Shown here in pieces: positions 51,240 to 59,931 of a DNA stretch of 64,000 nucleotides (positions are counted from its first letter, which is position 1; each line of letters begins with the position of its first letter). A model generated the notes under the pieces. The model had not been told where the DNA came from. It ran no database searches and saw nothing but the letters and a program-made list of their open reading frames with translations. Both the position numbers and the translations under genes were made by a program. Where the stretch lies: the NCBI GenBank assembly GCA_964563925.1, contig CAZLZD010000014.1, forward strand, positions 1-64,000, given 5' to 3'. This stretch comes from JAUILA01 sp964563925 (GTDB lineage Bacteria > Bacteroidota > Bacteroidia > Cytophagales > Cyclobacteriaceae).

Positions 51240-51300
51240 AAAATTGATCCGCCGGGGAGGTTTTACTTTGCATTCTCCCGTGGCCGGTTATCTTTGTCTG

Positions 51301-52464
51301 ATGCTTCGCAACCTGAACAGGTATGTCAGACACCCCAGATACCGGGCAACAGGTACCTGCTTTCTCGTCCTAAGTATTCTTTTTGCCCTTTGGGTCACAA
51401 GGATTCCGGAAGTAAAGACACGCCTGAACCTTACCGATGGCGATCTCGGAACGGCCCTCTTCTTTCTCCCGCTCGGCGCGATTACTTCGATGCTTCTTAT
51501 CACCAACCTGATCAAAAGGCTTGGCGAGGGCAGGTCATCTGTGTATGCACTGTGCGTGTACAGTGTCCTGATCGTACCTCCGATGATTGTCGGGAGCTAT
51601 GCCGGGCTGTGTGTGACCTTGTTTTTTCTCGGCATTTCCATGGGATGGGTAGATATTTCCATCAATGCGGTGGCCAATACCCTGGAAAAGACCGATGACG
51701 TAAAGATCATGTCCACCAGTCATGGGTTCTTTAGTTTGGGCGGGATCATCGGTGGTGTCTTTGGCGGGTACCTGGCCGAGCTGGGTGTTTCGGTGCCTGC
51801 GCAAATGGGCTTTGCCTGTTTCCTTATGTTTCTGACCATATTTCTTGTCATTTCCCCCCGGGTCCGGACAATTCATGATACCACCAATTCTTCGGGTGAG
51901 GTTCAATTTGCCTTACCTTCACGGCAGCTGCTGGGCCTGGCAGTTATTGCCTTTTGCATCATGATGGCAGAAGGCGCTATTACGGACTGGAGCACTGTCT
52001 ACCTGTCTATAAACCTGAATTCCAGTGTAACCGTTGCCGGAATCGGGTTTGCCGTATTTTCTGCCGCGATGACCTTCGGCCGGTTTAACGGGGATCAGCT
52101 CATCCATCAATACGGGCATATAAAGGTGCTGCTTACCGGATTGTCAATAAGCACCGCCGGACTGCTGCTGCTTCAATTTCCGAATATACCCATGGCTATT
52201 GCCGGCTTCGGACTTGCCGGGCTTGGGTACAGTGCGGTCATCCCCATTGTTTTCAGCCAGGCTTCCAAAAAACAACCCCATGCACCGGCACACGGATTGG
52301 CCGCTGTCGCCACCCTGGGGTATTTCGGATTTCTCACCGGACCTGTCCTGATTGGCTGGCTCGCAGAATGGATCGGCCTTGGCTACAGCTTTGCGGTCCT
52401 GCTTTTACTGACAATTCTGGCCCTTGTGCTAACATTCCGTGAAAAGGACGAGGCTACCGCCTGA
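51301..52464 (+). CDS. Major facilitator superfamily transporter
   Basis: The 387-residue inner-membrane protein has about twelve hydrophobic helices, with FLVLSILFALWVTRIPEVKT first. The family loop NLIKRLGEGRS comes near 70-80, then ISINAVANTLEK near 118 and AVIPIVFSQASKKQPHAPAH near 320. It resembles the YbjJ/fucose-permease-like MFS group. The substrate cannot be read from sequence. ATG 51301 is chosen since the longer reading begins inside the promoter region. Confidence 0.85.
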   Translation: MLRNLNRYVRHPRYRATGTCFLVLSILFALWVTRIPEVKTRLNLTDGDLGTALFFLPLGAITSMLLITNLIKRLGEGRSSVYALCVYSVLIVPPMIVGSYAGLCVTLFFLGISMGWVDISINAVANTLEKTDDVKIMSTSHGFFSLGGIIGGVFGGYLAELGVSVPAQMGFACFLMFLTIFLVISPRVRTIHDTTNSSGEVQFALPSRQLLGLAVIAFCIMMAEGAITDWSTVYLSINLNSSVTVAGIGFAVFSAAMTFGRFNGDQLIHQYGHIKVLLTGLSISTAGLLLLQFPNIPMAIAGFGLAGLGYSAVIPIVFSQASKKQPHAPAHGLAAVATLGYFGFLTGPVLIGWLAEWIGLGYSFAVLLLLTILALVLTFREKDEATA

Positions 52465-52584
52465 ATTATTAGTCTTTACTATGTGAACCGGATATACTAT
52501 TTTCAGGAATTATTATAACCATCATCCCGGAAGGCATAAGACCGTTCACCGGAATTGCCTTGCCCGGGATGCAAGCATACATCC

Positions 52585-52845
52585 ATGAAAGACAAACACT
52601 CACTTAAGGCCTACTGGAAGACCAACCTGCGTTACCTCGCTATTTTGCTCAGCATCTGGTTTATTGTTTCATACGGGTTTGGCATCCTGCTGGTCGAACC
52701 GTTAAACGAGATCAGGCTGGGCGGATTTAAGCTGGGCTTCTGGTTTGCCCAGCAGGGTTCCATCTATGCGTTTCTTATCCTGATTTTCGTATACGTGCGC
52801 CTGATGAACAAACTGGACCACAAATTTGACGTAGACGAGAAATAA
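52585..52845 (+). CDS. DUF4212 sodium/solute symporter small subunit
   Basis: The 86-residue protein has two membrane helices (about 15-35 and 50-72) and the family sequence YWKTNLRYLAILLSIWFIVS and GFWFAQQGSIYAFLILIFVY. DUF4212 subunits pair with VC_2705-type SSS transporters, and here the large subunit gene begins 1 nt after the stop. The start at 52585 is preferred to an in-frame ATG 30 bases upstream on length. Confidence 0.92.
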   Translation: MKDKHSLKAYWKTNLRYLAILLSIWFIVSYGFGILLVEPLNEIRLGGFKLGFWFAQQGSIYAFLILIFVYVRLMNKLDHKFDVDEK

Positions 52846-52846
52846 T

Positions 52847-54622
52847 ATGGATGTACAACTCTGGGCCTATCTGATTGTCGGCCTCTCCTTTGCACTGTAT
52901 ATCGGGATCGCGATCTGGTCCCGGGCTGCCTCTACCAATGACTTTTACGTGGCGGGGGGCGGCGTTTCTCCCCTCGCCAATGGGATGGCTACCGCTGCCG
53001 ACTGGATGTCGGCCGCCTCATTCATATCAATGGCCGGCATCATCGCCTTCTCGGGATATGACGGGTCGGTATACCTTATGGGATGGACCGGCGGTTATGT
53101 GCTGCTCGCTCTTTTGCTTGCCCCTTACCTGCGGAAATTCGGAAAGTTTACCGTTCCCGACTTTATCGGTGACCGTTATTACTCCCGCGTAGCCCGGACT
53201 GTCGCGGTCATCTGTGCCTTGTTTGTATCCTTTACCTATGTAGCCGGACAAATGCGCGGCGTGGGCATCGTATTCTCCCGCTTCCTGGAAGTGAATATAA
53301 ACACCGGGGTCTATGTCGGTATGACCATTGTTTTCTTTTATGCCGTGCTGGGTGGAATGAAAGGGATCACCTATACGCAGGTGGCACAATACTGCGTCCT
53401 GATCTTTGCGTTTATGGTCCCGGCCATTTTCATCTCGATCGAACTAACCGGTAATCCCATTCCGCAGCTTGGTTTTGGCAGCACCGTCAGTGGTGAGGAT
53501 ATATACCTCCTGGATAAGCTGGATGGCCTGATGACCGAACTTGGTTTTACAGCCTATACCAACGGATCCAAAGAGACCATTGATGTATTCTTTATCACCG
53601 CTGCACTGATGGTCGGCACGGCCGGGCTGCCCCACGTGATTGTGAGATTCTTCACAGTGCCGCGGGTCCGGGATGCCCGCACTTCGGCCTTCTATGCCCT
53701 TTTCTTTATTGCAATCCTGTATACCACCGCTCCCGCCATTGCGGTTTTTGCACGCACCAACCTGATGCAGACCGTGAATGAAACGTCCTACAAGGAGATA
53801 CCTTCCTGGTTTCAGACCTGGGAGAATGCTGGCCTGCTTGCCTGGTCAGACAAGAACGGAGACGGCCGGATTCAGTACCGTCCCGGTCCGCTTTTTGAAG
53901 ATCAGGCACCGGCCTTTGTCGAACAGCGGGGATCTTCGGGTGAGCGAGTGATCGCAAATCCTTTGTCGGAGAATGAAAATGAACTATACATTGACCGGGA
54001 CATCATGGTCCTGGCAAATCCTGAAATTGCCCGCCTCCCCGACTGGGTTATCGCCCTGGTGGCGGCCGGCGGACTCGCTGCGGCCCTTTCCACAGCCGCC
54101 GGCTTGTTGCTGGTTATTTCCACCGCAGTATCTCATGACCTGGTTAAAAAACAATTCGCCCCGGATATCAGCGAACGCAAGGAGCTGCTCATTGCACGGG
54201 GTGCTGCCGTACTCGCCGTGATCGTGGCCGGGTATTTCGGAATCAATCCCCCGGGATTCGTGGCGGCGGTGGTGGCACTGGCATTCGGACTTGCGGCTGC
54301 CTCTTTCTTCCCGGCCATCATAATGGGCATTTTCTATAAGCGGATGAACAAGGAAGGAGCCATCGCCGGGATGGTCACCGGTCTCGGCCTCACCCTGTTC
54401 TATATGATGAGGTACAAGCTTGGATGGATCGGGGAGCCCACGACCAGTGACGATTGGTGGTTTGGTATCTCCCCGGAAGGATTCGGCACCGTGGGGATGG
54501 TGGTCAACTTCGTGGTTTCCATCGTTGTGGCTAAATTCACCCCCCCTCCGCCGAAAGATGTCCAGGATATGGTGGAACTGATCCGCTATCCCCGGGGAGC
54601 CGGTGAGGCACTAAATCACTGA
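52847..54622 (+). CDS. Sodium:solute symporter (VC_2705/ActP-like)
   Basis: The 591-residue SSS-family transporter has about thirteen membrane helices, with FYVAGGGVSPLANGMATAAD near residues 32-51 and AASFISMAGI near 55. A long extracellular loop lies about 300-385. Within the loop, DKNGDGRIQY looks like an EF-hand calcium loop. Together with DUF4212 and the downstream acetyl-CoA synthetase it probably imports acetate or another short carboxylate. The calcium reading is inferred from the motif alone. Confidence 0.9.
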   Translation: MDVQLWAYLIVGLSFALYIGIAIWSRAASTNDFYVAGGGVSPLANGMATAADWMSAASFISMAGIIAFSGYDGSVYLMGWTGGYVLLALLLAPYLRKFGKFTVPDFIGDRYYSRVARTVAVICALFVSFTYVAGQMRGVGIVFSRFLEVNINTGVYVGMTIVFFYAVLGGMKGITYTQVAQYCVLIFAFMVPAIFISIELTGNPIPQLGFGSTVSGEDIYLLDKLDGLMTELGFTAYTNGSKETIDVFFITAALMVGTAGLPHVIVRFFTVPRVRDARTSAFYALFFIAILYTTAPAIAVFARTNLMQTVNETSYKEIPSWFQTWENAGLLAWSDKNGDGRIQYRPGPLFEDQAPAFVEQRGSSGERVIANPLSENENELYIDRDIMVLANPEIARLPDWVIALVAAGGLAAALSTAAGLLLVISTAVSHDLVKKQFAPDISERKELLIARGAAVLAVIVAGYFGINPPGFVAAVVALAFGLAAASFFPAIIMGIFYKRMNKEGAIAGMVTGLGLTLFYMMRYKLGWIGEPTTSDDWWFGISPEGFGTVGMVVNFVVSIVVAKFTPPPPKDVQDMVELIRYPRGAGEALNH

Positions 54623-54659
54623 CATCCCATGGAGACAATCCACATAATTTGTAACTTTA

Positions 54660-54677
54660 ATTGGAATATCAACCAAT
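54660..54677. promoter_or_regulatory. ATTGG-N8-CCAAT palindrome upstream of acs
   Basis: ATTGG (54660-54664) and CCAAT (54673-54677) flank eight bases and lie 11 bases before the acs start, just after a TAACTTTA stretch that could serve as a -7 element. It may bind a regulator, for example of the CRP type, but no evidence identifies it. Confidence 0.4.
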
Positions 54678-54688
54678 AGAATTTCATT

Positions 54689-56593
54689 ATGAGCAACCAA
54701 ATTCAAAGCCTGAGCGGGTATATTTATGAGTATCAGCGAAGTGTGCAGGATCCCGAACATTTCTGGGCACGCATTGCGAATTCATTTTACTGGCACAAAC
54801 ACTGGGATAAGGTTGTGGACTGGAATTTTGATGAGCCTAAAGTCGAATGGTTCAGGAATGCCAAACTGAATATCACGGAGAATATCCTGGAGCGGCACCT
54901 GTTCATTATGGGAGACAAACCTGCCATTATCTGGGAGCCCAATGACCCGGATGAAGACCATCGCACCATCACCTATCGCGAATTATATGAAATGGTCTGC
55001 CAGTTTTCCAATACGCTGAAAGCTAATGGCATCGAAAAGGGAGACCGGGTAATTATCTATATGCCCATGGTGCCCGAGGCTGCCGTGGCCATGCTGGCCT
55101 GTGCACGGGTGGGAGCCGTCCATTCGGTGGTGTTCGCCGGATTTTCCGCGACTTCCCTGTCTGACCGGATAAATGACTGCGAAGCCAAAATGGTGCTTAC
55201 CTCAGACGGAAACTTTCGGGGCGCCAAATCAATACCCGTGAAGAAAGTGGTGGACGAGGCCCTCGAAAACACTACGACCATAGAAAAAGTAATTGTACTG
55301 AAAAGGACCGGTGAGGATATTCAGATGAAGGAAGGCCGGGACCTGTGGTGGCATGAGGCCATTGAAGGTATGAGCACCGAAAACAAGGCCGAGATCATGG
55401 ATGCTGAAGATATGCTCTTCATCCTCTACACCTCCGGTTCGACAGGTAAACCCAAAGGCGTGGTGCATACATGCGGCGGGTATATGGTGTATACGGCCTA
55501 TTCCTTTATGAATGTGTTTCAGTATAACCAGGGAGACATTTACTGGTGTACCGCTGATGTGGGCTGGATCACCGGGCACAGTTATATCGTCTACGGCCCC
55601 CTGCTGTGCGGTGCGACGTCCATCATGTTTGAAGGGGTGCCTACGTTTCCCGATCCGGGCCGATTCTGGGCAGTTTGCGACAAGCACAAAGTGAACCAGT
55701 TCTACACCGCACCTACTGCCATTCGCGCCCTTCAGGCCCACGGAACCGAGCCGCTTGAACCTTATACACTGGATTCCCTGAAAGTCATAGGTTCGGTTGG
55801 CGAACCCATCAATGAAGAAGCCTGGCACTGGTACCATGATCACGTGGGCAAAGGTAAATGCCCCATCGTGGATACCTGGTGGCAGACTGAAACCGGCGGA
55901 ATCCTGATTTCGCCGATTGCCGGGGTCACACCCACCAAACCGTCCTATGCCACACTTCCCATGCCGGGAATCCAGCCTGTGATTCTGGATAATGAAGGCA
56001 ATGAACTGACCGGCAACAGTGTGGAAGGCAACCTGTGTATTAAGTATCCCTGGCCTTCCATGCTCCGTACCACTTATGGCGACCATGAACGATGCCGCCA
56101 AACGTACTTTTCCCATTTCAAGGGATATTACTTTACCGGCGACGGTGTCAAGCGTGACGAAGACGGATACTACCGCATCCTGGGCCGGGTAGATGATGTC
56201 ATTAACGTTTCAGGCCACCGGATGGGAACTGCTGAGGTGGAAAACGCCATCAATGAACACCCGAAGGTTATCGAATCAGCGGTCGTCGGGTATCCCCACG
56301 ATATCAAAGGACAGGGTATTTACGCCTATGTGATCTGTGATATGGAGGGCCGTTCAGAAGAAAACCTTAAAAACGAAATCCGTGAAACGGTCAGAAACAT
56401 CATCGGGCCGATTGCCAAACCAGACATGATACAGATTGTCCCTGGTCTGCCTAAAACCAGGTCCGGAAAGATCATGCGACGTATTCTCCGAAAGATTGCC
56501 ACCGGCGACACCGATAATATGGGGGATACCTCCACCCTGCTGAACCCCGAGGTCGTAGAACAAATCATGGAGGGTTCAGTCAACGGAAGGTGA
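54689..56593 (+). CDS. acs: Acetyl-CoA synthetase (AMP-forming)
   Basis: Acs activates acetate to acetyl-CoA with ATP. The 634-residue enzyme has the N-terminal ACAS domain, the ATP loop LFILYTSGSTGKPKGVVHTC near 246-265, DTWWQTETGG near 390-399, the hinge YRILGRVDDVINVSGHRMG near 493-511, and the regulatory lysine motif PKTRSGKIMRR near 590-600 (the acetylation site in relatives). It lies 66 nt downstream of the symporter gene, so uptake and activation are probably co-regulated. Confidence 0.96.
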   Translation: MSNQIQSLSGYIYEYQRSVQDPEHFWARIANSFYWHKHWDKVVDWNFDEPKVEWFRNAKLNITENILERHLFIMGDKPAIIWEPNDPDEDHRTITYRELYEMVCQFSNTLKANGIEKGDRVIIYMPMVPEAAVAMLACARVGAVHSVVFAGFSATSLSDRINDCEAKMVLTSDGNFRGAKSIPVKKVVDEALENTTTIEKVIVLKRTGEDIQMKEGRDLWWHEAIEGMSTENKAEIMDAEDMLFILYTSGSTGKPKGVVHTCGGYMVYTAYSFMNVFQYNQGDIYWCTADVGWITGHSYIVYGPLLCGATSIMFEGVPTFPDPGRFWAVCDKHKVNQFYTAPTAIRALQAHGTEPLEPYTLDSLKVIGSVGEPINEEAWHWYHDHVGKGKCPIVDTWWQTETGGILISPIAGVTPTKPSYATLPMPGIQPVILDNEGNELTGNSVEGNLCIKYPWPSMLRTTYGDHERCRQTYFSHFKGYYFTGDGVKRDEDGYYRILGRVDDVINVSGHRMGTAEVENAINEHPKVIESAVVGYPHDIKGQGIYAYVICDMEGRSEENLKNEIRETVRNIIGPIAKPDMIQIVPGLPKTRSGKIMRRILRKIATGDTDNMGDTSTLLNPEVVEQIMEGSVNGR

Positions 56594-56658
56594 TCCTTAA
56601 CCCAGTAACGGCTAATTCAGGAAACCCGGGGCAATAGCCGGATTCACGATCAGTTCGT

Positions 56659-57033
56659 TCAGGAGATCATTGGTCTGTACTTTGCCCAATTCTCATACAT
56701 AATCCAGCCCTGGATCAGGAACAGCACCAGTGCGAATACCAATCCGGAGGGGTCAAGTACAACATGGTGTAACAGTATGCCCGTCATGACCGGGAAAAGA
56801 ACGATGGCACCAAAGGCGCGGGTTTTAGGAATGATCACCAGAACGCCTCCAACTATTTCCGCTACTGCCAGTAACGGCAATATCCACTGGGATTCCGCCA
56901 TACAGGCAAACAGGTTGGCCACAGGTTCCGCAAGCTCCGGAACCGGCATGTACTCCAGGAATTTGTTTAAGCCTGCGTTGATCATCATGAGCCCGTACAG
57001 GAAACTGACCCCGGTTAGAATTTTACTTTTCAT
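56659..57033 (-). CDS. DoxX family membrane protein
   Basis: The 124-residue protein has four membrane helices (about 4-24, 48-68, 72-92, 97-115), with GLMMINAGLNKFLEYMPVPE after the first, typical of the DoxX/DoxD superfamily. Functions in the family range from thiosulfate:quinone oxidation to redox stress. It stands alone between acs and a hypothetical lipoprotein gene. Confidence 0.82.
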   Translation of the reverse strand: MKSKILTGVSFLYGLMMINAGLNKFLEYMPVPELAEPVANLFACMAESQWILPLLAVAEIVGGVLVIIPKTRAFGAIVLFPVMTGILLHHVVLDPSGLVFALVLFLIQGWIMYENWAKYRPMIS

Positions 57034-57225
57034 GGTGTTATTCGTTGGTTTTGCAATAAGATAAAAATAGAAATTTATTCAGAAATGTCGCCGGCATTAT
57101 ATATCCCTTACTTTGAATGGGTTACGTACTAATTACACCTTCTCAGGTAGTTTCTGCATCCATGCAGTGAATAAAAAAGGGTTACAACCCGCACCAGCAA
57201 GGTATGAATTGAAAAAATTTTACTT

Positions 57226-57966
57226 ATGAAGAGACTATCATTTTTACTTGTTTCACTTGTGGTCATTCTGGCTTCATGTGATAAGGATGAGAAGGTAAAT
57301 CAGATCCAGATATCCTCCCAGGAAGCTGCCTCCCTGATTGCTGCTTCTATCGGACAGGACCAGGGCGGGCTGCAGGCAATTTTTACCGATGCAATCACCG
57401 TAGTGGATGAGGTGACCAGTGCAACCAGTGGCGGTCGACAAGCCACCTGCGGGTCATCCGACAACACGGCATTCAGCTATGCCAGCCAGACTGGCGAAAC
57501 ACCGGCATATTCATTCAATTATGATTACGGCTGGACCCTTTCCTGTGGAAATGATTCACAACCAAACAAAGTAGACCTGTCACTCTCCTACGACGGATCC
57601 ATGGAGTCACCTGATTTTACCATGACCTTTGAAGGGACATCCGGATTCACGGTTACGGAACTCCTGCAGGATATCCTGACAATAAACGGAAGTCACAACC
57701 AAAGCGCCACCTATAACGTGGTGAGCGAAGGCCAGCAATACTCAGGCACGAATACATTTGCCTATACACTGACCGAGATCAGGGTTTCAAAATCTGACAG
57801 CCAGGTCCAGAGCGGGACGGCCGCAGTCCTTCTGTCAGGAATTACAAATCGTGGTGCCTACTCCATCAATGCGACAATCGTATACAATGGAGACGGAACA
57901 GCAACGATCACCATCAACGGGGACGTATTCGGAGTGGATATATCCACCGGAACAGTTAACGGATAA
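57226..57966 (+). CDS. Hypothetical beta-rich lipoprotein
   Basis: The 246-residue protein has a lipoprotein signal (LLVSLVVILASC, lipobox L-A-S-C) and a body rich in Ser/Thr/Gly with many alternating beta-strand patterns, including ATCGSSDNTAFSYASQTGE near 73 and GRQATC. Two further cysteines (in ATCGSS and LSCGND) may pair. I do not recognise a family. It is expressed alone, upstream of a bidirectional terminator. Confidence 0.6.
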   Translation: MKRLSFLLVSLVVILASCDKDEKVNQIQISSQEAASLIAASIGQDQGGLQAIFTDAITVVDEVTSATSGGRQATCGSSDNTAFSYASQTGETPAYSFNYDYGWTLSCGNDSQPNKVDLSLSYDGSMESPDFTMTFEGTSGFTVTELLQDILTINGSHNQSATYNVVSEGQQYSGTNTFAYTLTEIRVSKSDSQVQSGTAAVLLSGITNRGAYSINATIVYNGDGTATITINGDVFGVDISTGTVNG

Positions 57967-57990
57967 ATTGACAAGCCCGTGAAGATATGG

Positions 57991-58021
57991 AAGGCTGCCT
58001 CGGTACGGAGGCAGCCTTTTT
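57991..58021. terminator. Bidirectional intrinsic terminator
   Basis: AAGGCTGCCTC (57991-58001) pairs perfectly with GAGGCAGCCTT (58008-58018) around a 6-base loop, and T runs follow on the plus strand. It lies between the lipoprotein and the convergent nitroreductase gene. Confidence 0.92.
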
Positions 58022-58624
58022 CTATGAAAGGTCGTCCGGAGACCACACAATCTCGTTCAGAGGCTTCCTGATCCGTCCGGTGAGCTCCCGTGTACGATAG
58101 GGTTCCTCCAGTTTTTCCGGGGCATCCAGGAATCCCAGGGCGATCATGGTCACCGGGACCAGGCCATCACCAAGGCCGAATGTCTCTTTCACCCTTTCCT
58201 TGTCGAACCCTTCCATGACATGACCGTAAATATCCATGGAGGTTGCCTGAAGCAAAAGGTTCATCGTTGCCATCCCGCAATCATGGAGTACATTCACATT
58301 GGGACGGTCTTTATACACATACCTTGCCTGACCAAGCACCAAAATCAGTGCCCCTGCGGCATGTGCCCAGGCGGCATTACCCGGCAGGAGAAAACTAAAT
58401 AAAGAATCGAAAGAGGTTTTATCACTTCGCTTCGCCACTACAAACCGCCAGGGTTGCTCGTTCATGGCGCTCGGTGCCCAGGAAGCCGCTTCCAGGATTG
58501 CCTCCAACTGAGAATCAGTCAGTGACTCCCCGTCAAACGACCGGGCACTCCAGCGTTTCCTGATTACATCAAGTATCTCGGTACGGGTATCTGCGGTTTT
58601 GAGATTCATTACGTGTTCAGTCAT
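58022..58624 (-). CDS. Nitroreductase family protein
   Basis: The 200-residue FMN enzyme has RKRWSARSFDGESLTDSQLE near residues 21-40, ASWAPSAMNEQPWRFVV near 52-68, and GLGDGLVPVTMIALGF near 155-170, typical of the nitroreductase fold. It probably reduces nitro compounds or quinones with NAD(P)H. The start lies 6 nt after the pirin stop, so it is the second gene of a pirin-nitroreductase unit. Confidence 0.9.
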   Translation of the reverse strand: MTEHVMNLKTADTRTEILDVIRKRWSARSFDGESLTDSQLEAILEAASWAPSAMNEQPWRFVVAKRSDKTSFDSLFSFLLPGNAAWAHAAGALILVLGQARYVYKDRPNVNVLHDCGMATMNLLLQATSMDIYGHVMEGFDKERVKETFGLGDGLVPVTMIALGFLDAPEKLEEPYRTRELTGRIRKPLNEIVWSPDDLS

Positions 58625-58629
58625 AATTA

Positions 58630-59340
58630 TTAATTCATTGGTACTTCCATTAACAATATCCGCGCCCCGGTTCCGGCTTCAAATTCCACTTTATCGGTAT
58701 CCCAGATTCCAAGTCCGTCCCGTTCTGCCAGTGATTCTCCCGCGGCACTGACCTCTCCTTCCAGAACAAAAACATACAATCCGTTGCCCTTCCCCTTTAT
58801 CTCATAGGTTGCCCCGGTACCCGCCTCAAATTCTCCCAGGTGAAACCATGCCTGCTGATGGATCCAGACACCCTGGTCATCTGGATTCGGGGAAAGTATC
58901 TGGTAAAATTCATTTTTGCGTGCGATATCCTTGAGTGATATCTGATCATAACGCGGTTCAACATCCTTCTTCTCCGGAAAGACCCATATCTGTAAAAACT
59001 TGACCTCCTTGTCGCTGTTCCGGTTATATTCGCTGTGATATACACCCGTGCCCGCACTCATTACCTGTACATCGCCTTCCCTTATCACCGTGGTATTGCC
59101 CATACTGTCTTTATGTTCCAGGTCTCCCGCCAATGGAATCGAGATAATCTCCATGTCATTATGGGGATGCGTTCCGAAACCCTTGCCTGGCGCCACAGTA
59201 TCATCATTCAGCACCCGGAGTTTACCAAAATGGACCCGCTCCGGATTAAAATAATTGGCAAAACTGAACGAATGATATGAATTCAGCCACCCGTGGTTGG
59301 CATGACCCCTCGAGGAGGCTTTGTGGAGTACTTTTTCCAT
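58630..59340 (-). CDS. Pirin family protein
   Basis: The 236-residue bicupin has the pirin signature: GWLNSYHSFSFANYFNP near 18-34, VLNDDTVAPGKGFGTHPHND near 44-63 (metal-binding His), EIISIPLAGDLEHKDSMGN near 66-84, and AGTGVYHSEYN near 96-106. Relatives act as quercetinases or transcription cofactors. It is the first gene of a two-gene unit with a nitroreductase, suggesting a shared role in aromatic or redox stress. Confidence 0.92.
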   Translation of the reverse strand: MEKVLHKASSRGHANHGWLNSYHSFSFANYFNPERVHFGKLRVLNDDTVAPGKGFGTHPHNDMEIISIPLAGDLEHKDSMGNTTVIREGDVQVMSAGTGVYHSEYNRNSDKEVKFLQIWVFPEKKDVEPRYDQISLKDIARKNEFYQILSPNPDDQGVWIHQQAWFHLGEFEAGTGATYEIKGKGNGLYVFVLEGEVSAAGESLAERDGLGIWDTDKVEFEAGTGARILLMEVPMN

Positions 59341-59560
59341 GTCTTTAAGATTTTAATCTGGTAATTATATGTTATAACGCATAATTTTTAAAAAGGGTGT
59401 CATTCATTAAAAATTTTAATACTGTATATTTACGGTTCGAATTAATTTTCAGTGAAAAAGGACGAAATTCATAACTTTCACTGGGAATTAAGGTTTAAAA
59501 GGACAGACGACCGGAATGTATCGAAATACCACCTTATCCGAAAACAAGTTCAGGGCGATC

Positions 59561-59854
59561 ATGTTCAGGCTTTGCTGCCTGGTACTGGCGATGGCCTTTA
59601 TGCCCGAACCGGTTTGGTCGTTGAACAGCGTATCCCACGAATGCGGGACCGAGCAGCCCCTGCCGGAGTCAGGCGAGGAAACACCTTGTCATGATTCCAA
59701 AGAAAACCTGGAAGATACCGTAGACCCGTATCTGCAGTCAGGGAGTGCCCATCTGGTATTGACCGGTTCATCCGGGCGTATAGACTGGCACACGGCATTG
59801 CTTCATGTGCCGGAGAATATTCCTGATATTCTGTCTCCTCCCCCCAGAGGCTGA
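59561..59854 (+). CDS. Hypothetical small secreted protein
   Basis: The 97-residue protein has a signal peptide (MFRLCCLVLAMAFMP) and a small mature domain with a cysteine (HECGTEQ) and an ETPCHDSKE segment, ending in ILSPPPRG. The sequence style resembles small secreted proteins near metal or transport genes in Bacteroidota, but I do not recognise a family. A start at 59516 is also possible; 59561 is preferred because it places the signal peptide at the N-terminus. It precedes SulP by 77 nt. Confidence 0.45.
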   Translation: MFRLCCLVLAMAFMPEPVWSLNSVSHECGTEQPLPESGEETPCHDSKENLEDTVDPYLQSGSAHLVLTGSSGRIDWHTALLHVPENIPDILSPPPRG

Positions 59855-59931
59855 TTAATTCTCCTCATTTTTTAACTTAACTCAAACAACCAAATCAATC
59901 CCTCTACCAGGGATTATGAAATAACTATATT

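Noticed and set aside
55229..56116. 295-codon frame opposite acs
   Set aside because: Antisense shadow of a highly conserved coding sequence.
59452..59694. GTG-started frame overlapping the small secreted protein
   Set aside because: No signal or domain; the alternative frame has a credible signal peptide.
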